A stretch of DNA of 64,000 nt, taken from positions 744,001-808,000 of the forward strand of contig CAKNFJ010000001.1 in NCBI GenBank assembly GCA_930633495.1. Reading direction: 5' to 3'. The stretch comes from Hyphomicrobiales bacterium. GTDB lineage: Bacteria; Pseudomonadota; Alphaproteobacteria; Rhizobiales; Beijerinckiaceae. Of the stretch, positions 1 through 7,422 are shown in pieces. The notes under the pieces were generated by a model. It worked only from the letters and a program-made list of their open reading frames with translations, did no database searches and was not told where the DNA came from. Position numbers and translations under genes: made by a program. Every line of letters begins with the position of its first letter. Position 1 is the first letter of the stretch.

Positions 1-243
1 CACATGGGAGCAGCCGGCGACGGCCTCATCCCAGCCGGCATCCTGCAATAGATCCGCGACCGCGACCTGCAAGCGCGGACCCGCATCGAGACCCGCCGCA
101 CGCAGAGCATCCCGCAACCGGCCCTCGCGCTGCGGCGCGCGCAACGTCGTGCGGACATCGTAGCCGGCCTGCAGCAACGCCAGGGTGCAGTGCCCGGCGA
201 GGAAACCGGAACCTCCGGTCACGAGGACGGGATCGCGGGTCAT
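1..243 (-). CDS. NAD-dependent epimerase/dehydratase (extended SDR), N-terminal part
   Basis: This is the first 81 codons of a leftward gene whose remainder lies outside the window. Right after the ATG it reads VLVTGGSGFLAGH, the glycine-rich Rossmann motif of extended short-chain dehydrogenases (family pattern GxxGxxG), followed by the helix leading to the arginine-containing second strand (DVRTTLRAP) that often marks NADP use in dihydroflavonol-reductase-like members. The catalytic YxxxK is off the edge, so substrate cannot be judged. Upstream lies a non-coding stretch with a palindromic repeat and a terminator belonging to the next operon, so this gene has its own promoter. Confidence 0.85.
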   Translation of the reverse strand, partial: MTRDPVLVTGGSGFLAGHCTLALLQAGYDVRTTLRAPQREGRLRDALRAAGLDAGPRLQVAVADLLQDAGWDEAVAGCSHV

Positions 244-342
244 GATCCGAGGCTCCTGGGCCATCATCGCGGGCAACGGCCCGGGCTATGGCAATTCCGC
301 AATTCTCCGAATCGCGGAATTACCATAGGCCTTTGTTTTATC

Positions 343-386
343 GCGTTTTCTTCACGCGAACCGGTGTCCACTTCGCTCGAAAACGC
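343..386. repeat. Palindromic repeat family C, copy 1
   Basis: A 44-bp element starts with GCGTTTTC and ends with its inverted complement GAAAACGC, with CCGGTGTCCACTTCG in the middle. A second copy of identical length with the same ends lies at 38046-38089. Short intergenic palindromes of this type are widespread in Hyphomicrobiales; the function is unknown. Confidence 0.7.
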
Positions 387-401
387 TTGCAATTCACCCA
401 A

Positions 402-436
402 ACGAAAAACGCCTCCCCTTCGAACGAAGGAGAGGC
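402..436 (-). terminator. Rho-independent terminator after the DUF2059 gene
   Basis: On the minus strand a 13-bp stem with one mismatch (CGCCTCTCCTTCG paired with CGAAGGGGAGGCG, 2-nt loop) is followed directly by TTTTTCG. It lies about 35 bp past the stop codon of the DUF2059 gene and would end the leftward transcript of that gene, possibly with rpiA. Confidence 0.8.
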
Positions 437-472
437 GTGGACGGCTTGCACCCGACCGGACGCCCGCAGGCG

Positions 473-970
473 TCAGAACGTATGGCCGCGCTTGCGCATT
501 TCCTGCGAGAAGCGATCGAAGAGATAGTTGCTGGTCTGCATGCTCCAGGGCTGGAGCACCGGGAAAATATCCTTCATCGCTTCGGCACGCAGGCTGGTAT
601 AGCGCTGCCCGACGGCCGACTTGAAAAAGCCGGCGACCTCCTTGAGGTCGGCTTCCGTCATCTTGCTGGCGAAGACCGTCGCCGCGGTCTTGATCATCTC
701 CTCGGCGCGCTTGTCGGCCTCCGGCTTCAACTCGGCGATGACGCCCTCCGCGTCCTTGGTCATCTCGGGCCGGGTCCCGATCAGCTGCTTCGCGCTCTCC
801 TCGAACTCGCGATAGATATTGGTGATGTTCTGGGTGACGGCGGTCAGGTCCATGACCTCGCGCGCTGCCTGGAGATGGCTCGGCGTCAATGTCGGAGCCT
901 GGGCAAAGGCGGGAGCGGCGCCGAGCAGCGACAGGCCGAGAGCCAGGCTGACGAGAAGATGGCGGATCAT
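473..970 (-). CDS. DUF2059 domain-containing secreted protein
   Basis: The 165-residue product begins with a Sec signal peptide ([19 protein letters not shown], cleavage near residue 24). The rest is a helical DUF2059 domain, recognised by the AAREVMDL start, the FASKMTEADLKEVAGFFKSAVGQ segment pattern and a C-terminal amphipathic tail. DUF2059 proteins are exported and of unknown molecular role. The gene sits about 107 bp downstream of rpiA in the same direction and ahead of a strong terminator, so the two probably share a transcript. Function is not assigned. Confidence 0.85.
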   Translation of the reverse strand: MIRHLLVSLALGLSLLGAAPAFAQAPTLTPSHLQAAREVMDLTAVTQNITNIYREFEESAKQLIGTRPEMTKDAEGVIAELKPEADKRAEEMIKTAATVFASKMTEADLKEVAGFFKSAVGQRYTSLRAEAMKDIFPVLQPWSMQTSNYLFDRFSQEMRKRGHTF

Positions 971-1077
971 GCGGTCAAAACCCCTTCATCATTGACGACC
1001 GGTCGGTGAGCCCCGGTTGCGTGGCCGAGCCGGCCGTTGTTCGCGCGTTCCTTAGCGTGGATCGCACGGGAATGGAA

Positions 1078-1779
1078 TCATTCGATCCGGCCGAGCAGCT
1101 TGAGCCCATCCGCCCCTGCCAGGATGGCCCCCGCCGCCAGTCCGATGAACAGGCCGTGCTCGACCACGCCCGGCACGGTGTTGAGGGCCTGAGCCAGCAA
1201 TTCCGGCCGGTCGATGGCGCCGAGATGCGCGTCCAGAATGAAATGCCCCCCGTCTGTCACGAGCGTGCTGCCATCCGCCTTCTGGCGCAGCGAGAGTTCA
1301 CCGGCCGCTCCGGACGCGGCGATGGCTTCGGCCACGGCGCGCCGCGTCGCCTCCAGCCCGAACGGCACGACTTCGATCGGCAACGGGAAGCGGCCGAGCT
1401 TCTGCACCAGCTTGCCGTCGTCGGCGATCACGATCATGCGGGCGGAGGCCGCGGCGACGATCTTCTCGCGCAGCAGCGCCGCTCCGCCACCCTTGATCAA
1501 GCGCAGCTGCGCATCGACCTCGTCGGCGCCGTCGACCGTCAGGTCGAGCTCGGGCGTCTCGTCCAGCGTCGACATCGGGATGCCGAGCGACAGGGCCTGC
1601 GCCTGCGTCACCTCCGAGGTGGCGACGCAGAGGATGTCGAAACCGGACGCGACTTTCGCGCCGAGCAGATCGACGAAATGCTTCGCGGTCGAGCCCGTCC
1701 CGAGCCCCAGCCGCATGCCCGGCCGCACCAGTTCGAGCGCGCGGGCGGCTGCCTGCTTCTTGAGATCGTCGGCGTTCAT
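1078..1779 (-). CDS. rpiA: Ribose-5-phosphate isomerase A
   Basis: The enzyme interconverts ribose-5-phosphate and ribulose-5-phosphate in the non-oxidative pentose phosphate pathway, in the cytosol. The 233-residue product has the usual family length. Visible signatures are the phosphate-binding [11 protein letters not shown] near residue 26, the catalytic acidic motif VDGADEVD near residue 84 and [11 protein letters not shown] with the catalytic lysine and glutamate just after. The start [14 protein letters not shown] matches the family N-terminus. It is preceded by a separate small secreted-protein gene with a hairpin between them and followed by the DUF2059 gene. Confidence 0.97.
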   Translation of the reverse strand: MNADDLKKQAAARALELVRPGMRLGLGTGSTAKHFVDLLGAKVASGFDILCVATSEVTQAQALSLGIPMSTLDETPELDLTVDGADEVDAQLRLIKGGGAALLREKIVAAASARMIVIADDGKLVQKLGRFPLPIEVVPFGLEATRRAVAEAIAASGAAGELSLRQKADGSTLVTDGGHFILDAHLGAIDRPELLAQALNTVPGVVEHGLFIGLAAGAILAGADGLKLLGRIE

Positions 1780-1811
1780 GTCGATGTGCCTGGGTCGAGT
1801 GACGGGAACCG

Positions 1812-1836
1812 GCCGCTATCCGCAACGGATAGCGGC
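1812..1836. terminator. Strong intergenic hairpin, possible terminator
   Basis: A perfect 11-bp inverted repeat (GCCGCTATCCG / CGGATAGCGGC) with a 3-nt loop lies between rpiA and the secreted-protein gene. It has no T-tract on either strand, so it may be a weak terminator or an mRNA-stability hairpin for the leftward upstream gene. Confidence 0.45.
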
Positions 1837-1889
1837 GCTCTCCTGCCGCGCCGAACGCCTCATGTCCAGCGGGGCGGGACCGGCGGACC

Positions 1890-2276
1890 TCATTTCGTCT
1901 GCGGCGTGCACACCGTCTTGTCGTCGAAGACATAGCAGATGCTCATCTCGCCGGTGCGGATGTTGACGCGGAAGATGCCGCCTTCGCGCTCGTGCCGCGA
2001 CGGCATCAGCCCGTAATCGCTCGGCGCCTGAGGGCCCGCACCCTCGCCCGCCGGGAAGCAGACCGTGACGCCGACGCCGCCCTCCTTGAGCTGGAACTGG
2101 CAGGCGCCCACCTCTCCGGTCGCCTTGTCGATTCGATAGACGCGGTTGAGGTCGGTCTGCGGCGAAGGCGCGAATTCGAACGGACCGGCGAAGGCCGAGC
2201 CTACGCACAGCAGCGAGAAACCGGCTCCGGCCGCCAGCCGTGCGAAGCCGGCCGGTATTGCGTTGATTTTCGACAT
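1890..2276 (-). CDS. Small secreted protein of unknown function
   Basis: I start this at the ATG giving MSKINAIPAGFARLA, because it yields a signal peptide (hydrophobic FARLAAGAGFSLLCVGSAFA, cleavage near residue 30) and a 128-residue product; a longer in-frame start adds a sequence without signal-peptide character. The mature part holds two cysteine-containing segments (GACQFQL and VTVCFPAGEG) and a late C-terminal pair (ICYVFDDKTVC), suggesting disulfide bonds in the periplasm. I do not recognise the family. It is leftward and diverges from gph. Confidence 0.7.
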   Translation of the reverse strand: MSKINAIPAGFARLAAGAGFSLLCVGSAFAGPFEFAPSPQTDLNRVYRIDKATGEVGACQFQLKEGGVGVTVCFPAGEGAGPQAPSDYGLMPSRHEREGGIFRVNIRTGEMSICYVFDDKTVCTPQTK

Positions 2277-2441
2277 GACGTGCTTCCCTGCCGCCGAGGC
2301 TTGCGACGAATCGAGCGAACGATACCACCACGCGCGGCGAAATTGGGGAGAGGTCGAAGGATGATCGGCACGCGGGGCTTGCCAGCGGGCCCGCAACCCC
2401 CTTTAAGCCGGTCGTCCCGTATCTGTCCGGAAAGCCGCGCC

Positions 2442-3131
2442 ATGAGCCTGCCTCCCATCGTCGTCTTCGATCTCGACGGAACGCTCGCCGAGACAGCGCC
2501 GGACATCATGCGGGTCCTGAACGTCATCCTGGTGCGCGAGGGTCTCGCCGCGCTGCCGCTGGCAAGGGCGCGCGAACTCGTCGGCGCCGGCGCGCGCGCC
2601 CTGATCGAGCGCGGCTTCAAGGTCTCCGGGCGGCCGCTCGACGCCGACACGCTGGAGCGGCTCTTCGCCGATTTCCTGACGATCTATGCCGAGGACGTCG
2701 CCTCGAACAGCCATCTCTTCGACGGTGTCCTGGATGCGCTCGACACGCTCGCCGATGATGGCTACGCGCTGGCCGTCTGCACCAACAAGCCGATCCTGCA
2801 CACGCGCCTGATCCTCGACCATTTCGGCATCGCCGAGCGTTTCGCCGCCGTGGCGGGGCGCGACAGCTTTCCGTTCTTCAAACCCGATCCACGCCACCTC
2901 ACCCTGACCATCGAGGCGGCGAAGGCCGATCCGGCGCGCGCCGTGATGATCGGCGATTCGCGCACCGACATCGCGACGGCCCGCGCAGCGGGCATCCCAA
3001 CGATCTGCGTCCCCTTCGGCTATACCGACGTGCCGATCGAGACGCTGGAACCGGATTTCGTCATCCAGCATTTCAGCGAACTGCCCGATGCTGTGGATCG
3101 TGTCCTCAATCTGGTGCCCGCACGTCCTTGA
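2442..3131 (+). CDS. gph: Phosphoglycolate phosphatase (HAD superfamily)
   Basis: The enzyme hydrolyses 2-phosphoglycolate, a by-product of oxygenase activity or DNA 3'-end repair, in the cytosol. The 229-residue product shows HAD motif I FDLDGTLAET (nucleophile Asp10), motif II in AVCTNKP and motifs III/IV in FKPDPRHL and MIGDSRTDI. The cap between residues 25 and 85 is helical, as in Gph. The ATG at 2442 is chosen because motif I must lie a few residues from the N-terminus; the frame is open much further upstream without homology. The stop is followed at 3168 by the tRNA-Val gene. Other HAD phosphatases of the same subfamily are possible. Confidence 0.88.
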   Translation: MSLPPIVVFDLDGTLAETAPDIMRVLNVILVREGLAALPLARARELVGAGARALIERGFKVSGRPLDADTLERLFADFLTIYAEDVASNSHLFDGVLDALDTLADDGYALAVCTNKPILHTRLILDHFGIAERFAAVAGRDSFPFFKPDPRHLTLTIEAAKADPARAVMIGDSRTDIATARAAGIPTICVPFGYTDVPIETLEPDFVIQHFSELPDAVDRVLNLVPARP

Positions 3132-3167
3132 CGGCGTGAAGCGCGCCGACTAGGAAGACCCCGGTTC

Positions 3168-3242
3168 GGGCGATTAGCTCAGCGGTAGAGCACTCCCTTC
3201 ACACGGGAGGGGTCGCAGGTTCGAACCCTGCATCGCCCACCA
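3168..3242 (+). tRNA. tRNA-Val (anticodon CAC)
   Basis: The 75-nt cloverleaf includes an encoded CCA. The acceptor stem is GGGCGAT/ATCGCCC. The D-arm is GCTCAGCGGTAGAGC, the anticodon stem CTCCC/GGGAG with loop TTCACAC (anticodon CAC, reading GUG), and the T-arm GCAGG-TTCGAAC-CCTGC. The 3' half is duplicated at 20032-20078, and the integrated element starts here. The T-arm now in the gene is probably supplied by the element (see attR entry). Confidence 0.95.
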
Positions 3243-4594
3243 TTCAACCCATTGTCCAATAAGGCCTTTTTGGATTTGGGGTTGGCACCGATCCGGCGCA
3301 GTTCTGCGGCGTTCAATCGAACTTCAATCGCAAACAGCTTAGTTTTGGTCAGCTTCTGAAGCTCGCTGATCACGAAATCCGTGGCAATCGCGACCTCTTC
3401 GAGAGCTTCAACCGCGAAACCTTCATAGTGATCCGTGGTCGAGGAGCCCTCCTCTACGACGTGGCCAAGCCACATCGAGCGGCGCTCGCGGGTCACGAAT
3501 GGGCAAAGCTTGCGGACCATCGTCGCCATGAAACGCCGCGTCGAATACTGCGTCAGCTCCGGCACGCCCGCTTCGTCAGCGATTCGCTTCACAGCCTTTT
3601 TGACTGTGCCGACCCGCTTGAGCTTGTAGACGAGTAGCGGGATCTCTTCATTTGGCCGCCGGCCGTATCGCTGCTCGAAGCGCGCCAGATCCTCCGCCTG
3701 CCAGTGATCGATCCAGTCCGCCAAGCCGCGCGTGATAGGAAGGGCCGGCCTGCGCTTGTCATTCTGGACGCGGCCGGGCGGGTTCAGGTCGATCGCGCCG
3801 AGACGCCTGTCATATTGCGCGGCTGGGGTGAAATCCGTGATTGCCTCGGGCCTCGCCCAAGTGTTCAGCGCCATGATTACCCAGCGGCGCAGGTGCGGTG
3901 TCTCCAGCGCGTCGATGAAGGTCGCCATCTCGACCATCGTCGGCACATAGCCGCCCTTCTTCGGTGGCGGCAGCTTCAGCTCTTTGGCGATACGTTCGCC
4001 CTGGTAGACGATCTTCGGCACATGCGAAACGATTGCGCCTTCGACCGGTTGCCCGATCGCATCGAGACGCATCTTGACCGCCGCGGCATCGTTCATCGCT
4101 GCGCCCAGCACGTTTATCACGCGTTCGATAGTCGCGGCGCCGTGCTGATGCGTTCGATGAAGCCAGCCGGCAAAATCGAGTTGCCGGGATGGCGTCCAGA
4201 ACGATAGCGGAGCGGAGACCTGCTTCACGGTCTTCAGATACTCGACGACGAGGTCGACAGCGCGCAGCGCCTGCCCCTCGCTACGAATCGTCGTCGCATG
4301 ACCATTCAGATAGGCCTCCATCACATGCACCGTCAGAACCTGGCCTGGTCCCGGGCATTCGCTGGCGGAGCGTGCCGGCGCGGCCGCGACGAGGGCGACG
4401 AGGGCTTGCTTTGCTTCCTCGCCATCCGCTGTACGCAAGCTTCGGCGGCGGACAGCGCGAGCTCCGGCGTCATAGCGACAGGCGTAGTAGACACCGCCGC
4501 GATCGGGGTGAGGAACTTCGAGGTAGTAACCGCCGAATTCCCATCCGACGGCATCGCCTCGCTGTTCGTCTCCCTTTTGCTTTCGTTGGGCCAC
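3179..4594 (-). CDS. Tyrosine-type site-specific integrase
   Basis: It catalyses integration and excision between attP and the tRNA-Val attB. The C-terminal half carries the tyrosine recombinase residues: Arg in NTWARPEAITDF, an arginine pair in YSTRRFMATM, the LGH box in MWLGHVVEEGS and the nucleophile Tyr in TTDHYEGF. I choose a GTG start at 4594 because GGAG lies 6 nt upstream and the conserved arm-binding segment (GGYYLEVPHPDRGG) begins shortly after; this gives 471 residues. The start overlaps the putative excisionase gene by 262 nt in another frame. In the lysogen the last codons run antisense through the tRNA gene and stop at 3179; after excision they would differ. Confidence 0.92.
   Translation of the reverse strand: MAQRKQKGDEQRGDAVGWEFGGYYLEVPHPDRGGVYYACRYDAGARAVRRRSLRTADGEEAKQALVALVAAAPARSASECPGPGQVLTVHVMEAYLNGHATTIRSEGQALRAVDLVVEYLKTVKQVSAPLSFWTPSRQLDFAGWLHRTHQHGAATIERVINVLGAAMNDAAAVKMRLDAIGQPVEGAIVSHVPKIVYQGERIAKELKLPPPKKGGYVPTMVEMATFIDALETPHLRRWVIMALNTWARPEAITDFTPAAQYDRRLGAIDLNPPGRVQNDKRRPALPITRGLADWIDHWQAEDLARFEQRYGRRPNEEIPLLVYKLKRVGTVKKAVKRIADEAGVPELTQYSTRRFMATMVRKLCPFVTRERRSMWLGHVVEEGSSTTDHYEGFAVEALEEVAIATDFVISELQKLTKTKLFAIEVRLNAAELRRIGANPKSKKALLDNGLNGGRCRVRTCDPSRVKGVLYR
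3198..3244. repeat. attL (47-bp attachment core, left)
   Basis: This is the 3' half of the tRNA-Val gene from the anticodon loop through CCA plus two bases (TTCACACGGGAGGGGTC...CACCATT). It matches 20032-20078 at 44 of 47 positions, which defines the left junction of the integrated element, with the integrase gene immediately inside. Confidence 0.93.
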
Positions 4595-4803
4595 GCTGCA
4601 CTCCGGTGATAGCTGCGATCGAGATATTCCTGCACAGCTTCCGCCGTGTAGTGGGGGCCGTTGGGAAAGGCGTAGAAGGCAACCAGTCCCTTTTTGCGAG
4701 CCCGGCGCATCTCGCCGGGCTTGAGGAATCGCCAACGCTCCTCGACCTGAGCTTCCGAGAGATAGGCGTCGGGATCGATGACGTGCGCGCTGGCGAGAAG
4801 CAT
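4333..4803 (-). CDS. Putative excisionase / DNA-binding protein
   Basis: The product starts MLLASAHVIDPDAYLSEAQV; the first ~65 residues look like a small winged-helix excisionase-type fold (LSEAQVEERWRF as the recognition-helix region, then a basic RRARKKG turn and HYTAEAVQEYL). The remaining ~90 residues are low-complexity Ser/Pro/Ala-rich and lie over the integrase start in another frame, so the functional part is probably the N-terminus. The ATG lies one base past the stop of the preceding gene, implying coupled translation. Its place just before the integrase supports a recombination-directionality role. Assignment is by context and motif only. Confidence 0.6.
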   Translation of the reverse strand: MLLASAHVIDPDAYLSEAQVEERWRFLKPGEMRRARKKGLVAFYAFPNGPHYTAEAVQEYLDRSYHRSAAWPNESKRETNSEAMPSDGNSAVTTSKFLTPIAAVSTTPVAMTPELALSAAEACVQRMARKQSKPSSPSSRPRRHAPPANARDQARF

Positions 4804-4804
4804 C

Positions 4805-5113
4805 TCAGTCCTCCGCCTCCCGCCTAGCGCGGTCCTGCAGCTTGGCGGCAACCTGCTGAATGCGCTCGATGGACTGCGCGCGATCGAAGCCTCGGCTGAC
4901 CAGGCGATCGACGATCGCTTTTGCGAGCTGCTGGAGTTCTGAGAACTGACCTCGCGAAATGGTCATGCACGCCTCGAGGCATGCTGTTGCGATGTCAGAC
5001 CGCTCCGGCGTTCGCTCGGCGATCAGCCGCTCGCGATACTTCCGCTGATATTCCCTCTGCCTCTTCAGGCGCCGGCGCCAGCGGCGCGCATCCTCTGGAT
5101 CATGGAAGGTCAT
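4805..5113 (-). CDS. Phage hypothetical protein, basic N-terminus
   Basis: The start is the ATG giving MTFHDPEDARRWRRRL because AAGGAGG sits 8 nt upstream, a near-perfect ribosome binding site; the frame is open further upstream without such a site. The 102-residue product has a very basic first third (RRWRRRLKRQREYQRKYRERL), suggestive of nucleic-acid binding or a coiled coil, and an amphipathic helical C-terminus (FDRAQSIERIQQVAAKLQDR). No family is recognised. It lies between the tape-measure gene and the putative excisionase gene, with one base to the latter. Confidence 0.65.
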   Translation of the reverse strand: MTFHDPEDARRWRRRLKRQREYQRKYRERLIAERTPERSDIATACLEACMTISRGQFSELQQLAKAIVDRLVSRGFDRAQSIERIQQVAAKLQDRARREAED

Positions 5114-5253
5114 GTCACGGGCCTCCTTGGTCCCGTCAGACCCGATGATCCCCAAAACGATGAAAGTCAGAACTGAAGAAGAAAAGCGCTCGGCCATAGA
5201 CCACCGGCGTGAGCTCAGCGCGTTTTTTTCCCTTACGTTTTCATGGAAGGGCG

Positions 5254-5280
5254 CCGTGAGCTCACAAAGGAAGCTCACGG
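5254..5280. other. Inverted repeat between tape measure and hypothetical gene
   Basis: CCGTGAGCT and AGCTCACGG form a 9-bp stem with a 9-nt loop in the 206-bp gap between 5114 and 5319. A partial third copy of the arm, GTGAGCT, lies near 5210. There is no T-tract after the hairpin on the transcribed strand, so an operator or RNA-processing hairpin is as likely as a terminator. Confidence 0.4.
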
Positions 5281-5319
5281 GGTTAGCGAACGGCGAGGCG
5301 AAGGAGGCGGCGATCATGA

Positions 5320-7194
5320 TCAGTTCGGCCCCTGTTTGCCGGTCGGGAGCCCGCTGACGCTACCGTTGACGCGAGGGTTGATCGACGGGGACGCGGTGAA
5401 GTCGAGTATCGCCTTGATGCGAGCGATCTGCGGTGCGATCGCTCCGGGCACCGCGGCGAGTTCGGCTTCAAGTGCTTCCTTGAACTGACGACCGGCGTTG
5501 CGGCCGGCTTCGCCCATCGCGCCGACATCGGTGCTCACGTTCTTGAGCGACATGCTCGGGGCCATCGCTTTGTCACGCGCGCCCTGGACCTCGGCAATCT
5601 TCAGATTCAGCTCATTCGACGCAGCGGCCAGCATATTGATCGCGTTGATCTGCTCCTTCAGTGCCGAGATCTGCCGATCGATCGCACTGACTTCGTCGGA
5701 CGAGCGCGCCGAGTTAGCGTCCGCCAGGTGCGGCGGCAAAATCTCGTTCCCGGCCGTGGCATCGTCGGAAAGCTTTTTTCGCTTCGCAGCGAGCGTGGCG
5801 AGCTCGGCTTCCAGTCGCGTACGTTTGTCGTCGATCTCCTGGCGCTGAAGAAACTCCTTCCGCGCGTCGATCAGGCGACGGCTATCCGGGTCGTAGTCGC
5901 CCTTCGGATCTCCGCGCATCTCCTGCACTGCGATGACATCGGCGTTGTAGTGTTTCGCCCATTCATTGACGCGATTGACGGTCGGGTTCTTTCCCTCCTC
6001 AATCCGCTTGATCGCCTCCTCGGCCGGGAGAACGATGTGCTTCGCTAGAACGCCGCCTACCTGCACAGCGCGGTTCTCTACCGCGGAGAACATGCGGTCG
6101 ATCTGAGCACGGGCATCGTTCGTGACGCGCGTGAGATCGCGTGCGACAGACCCGGGAGCCAGCTTCAGAATTGCCTCGACCATCTTCTGCCACTCGCCCC
6201 GATAGGTGCGAAGGGCCAGCACGCCCCGCTTGAACTCTTGATCTTTGACGATCTCGCCGATTTTCGCGTTGTCGCCCTTGGTTGCGATGTCGATCAGGCG
6301 CTCGAACGTTTCGATGACGTTGCCGCCGGATTTGCGCGTCTGCTCCAGAGCTTTCGATGAATCGATCCCGAATTTCTTGAAATTCTTCCGCGTCTCGTCG
6401 CTATCCATCTTCATCAGGATGTTGTTGAGCGACGTGAACGCTTCCTCCGGACTACCCGAGCCTTTGCGCATGACCTGCAGGATCGAGACCAGCTCGGCCA
6501 GCCCCTTCGTGCCCGTGAACCCTACCGCAGAGGCTGCGGGCGCCAGGCTGGGTAGATATCGGGCCATGTCGGGGAGCTCGAACTGCCCGGCTTTTCCGCC
6601 TTCCGACATGATATCGAAAGCCTTTTGCATTTGGGTGCCGGCGATCTTGAAGTTGCTCGCAACGGCATCGGCCGACTTCGCGATATCGGCGACCTCCGAT
6701 CCCGTGGCGGCAGCGGTGCGGGCGACACTGGGCAGGAACTCCAAGCTTTCCTTCAGCGACCTGCCTTGCGCAACCAGAACGCCGAGGCCGCCGGTCACCT
6801 TGCCGGACGACTGCGCGGTCTCGTAAGCAATACCCTCGATCTCCTTGCGGACGCCACCGAGCTCGTCAGCGGATGCGTTCGCGGTCAGACCGATCCGGGT
6901 GATCTCGCGATCCACATCAGCGAACTGCTTGTAGGAGGCTGCAAGCGCGGCCGGTCCGCCGAGCGTGACGAGCTGGCTGCGGCCTGCCGCCAGCATGCGC
7001 CCTTGGGCGGCAGCGACGGCAGCGGAGGTACGCTGCTGAAACGCCATGGCGCGCGCAGCCGTGGAATTGAATGCCGCGCTTGCCTTCGTCTGCATCGCCC
7101 GGAACTGCGAGAGTTCCGCAGCGGCCTTCGCGAGGCCTGGCTTCAACTTGCTTTGTGCCGTGAGTACAGCTTCAGCTCGAACGACCGTCACCAT
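5320..7194 (-). CDS. Phage tail tape-measure protein (TP901 type)
   Basis: Tape-measure proteins set tail length and line the tail tube. The 624-residue product begins MVTVVRAEAVLTAQSKLK; this ATG is chosen because it lies one base past the stop of the upstream gene. Residues ~90-330 form the TP901 core, seen in ADVDREITRIGLTANAS, the LGGVRKEIEGIAYETAQSS segment and a GTKGLAELVSILQVMRKGSG region. Later parts are coiled-coil-like (RLEAELATLAAKRKKLSDD, IDRQISALKEQINAIN). No obvious transmembrane region is seen. It is short for a siphovirus tape measure and no tail tube gene accompanies it. Confidence 0.85.
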   Translation of the reverse strand: MVTVVRAEAVLTAQSKLKPGLAKAAAELSQFRAMQTKASAAFNSTAARAMAFQQRTSAAVAAAQGRMLAAGRSQLVTLGGPAALAASYKQFADVDREITRIGLTANASADELGGVRKEIEGIAYETAQSSGKVTGGLGVLVAQGRSLKESLEFLPSVARTAAATGSEVADIAKSADAVASNFKIAGTQMQKAFDIMSEGGKAGQFELPDMARYLPSLAPAASAVGFTGTKGLAELVSILQVMRKGSGSPEEAFTSLNNILMKMDSDETRKNFKKFGIDSSKALEQTRKSGGNVIETFERLIDIATKGDNAKIGEIVKDQEFKRGVLALRTYRGEWQKMVEAILKLAPGSVARDLTRVTNDARAQIDRMFSAVENRAVQVGGVLAKHIVLPAEEAIKRIEEGKNPTVNRVNEWAKHYNADVIAVQEMRGDPKGDYDPDSRRLIDARKEFLQRQEIDDKRTRLEAELATLAAKRKKLSDDATAGNEILPPHLADANSARSSDEVSAIDRQISALKEQINAINMLAAASNELNLKIAEVQGARDKAMAPSMSLKNVSTDVGAMGEAGRNAGRQFKEALEAELAAVPGAIAPQIARIKAILDFTASPSINPRVNGSVSGLPTGKQGPN

Positions 7195-7195
7195 G

Positions 7196-7420
7196 TCAGG
7201 CCCCCTTGGAATAGCTGAAGCGGATGGTGGTGATGGGGGACCGCGAGAGCGCCGCAAGGCGACGCTCCACGTCGGCGATAGCGGCTGCGAGATCGGCGTC
7301 CGACTTGTATTCGACGACGCGCCGCGTCTCGCCGCTGACGAATTCGACCCTCGCCGCGCCGGTGGCACGGGCGTTCCGGAGCTTGGAGAGCTGGGCCTGG
7401 AGCTCGGCGAGGGTTTCCAT
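7196..7420 (-). CDS. gpW-like head-tail connector protein
   Basis: The 74-residue product (METLAELQAQLSKLRNARATG, then VEFVSGETRRVVEYKSDADL, then a helix and SPITTIRFSYSKGA) matches the size and helix-hairpin-helix layout of lambda gpW-type head-completion proteins, with which it shares the basic beta-hairpin and the YxSxxDL transition. Such proteins close the packaged head and form the platform for tail attachment. It is packed tightly between the capsid fusion gene (2-nt gap) and the tape-measure gene (1-nt gap). Confidence 0.75.
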   Translation of the reverse strand: METLAELQAQLSKLRNARATGAARVEFVSGETRRVVEYKSDADLAAAIADVERRLAALSRSPITTIRFSYSKGA

Positions 7421-7422
7421 CG

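Noticed and set aside
5220..5235. T-run at 5225 as a rightward terminator
   Set aside because: No gene is transcribed rightward into it and the nearby hairpin lies on the wrong side.
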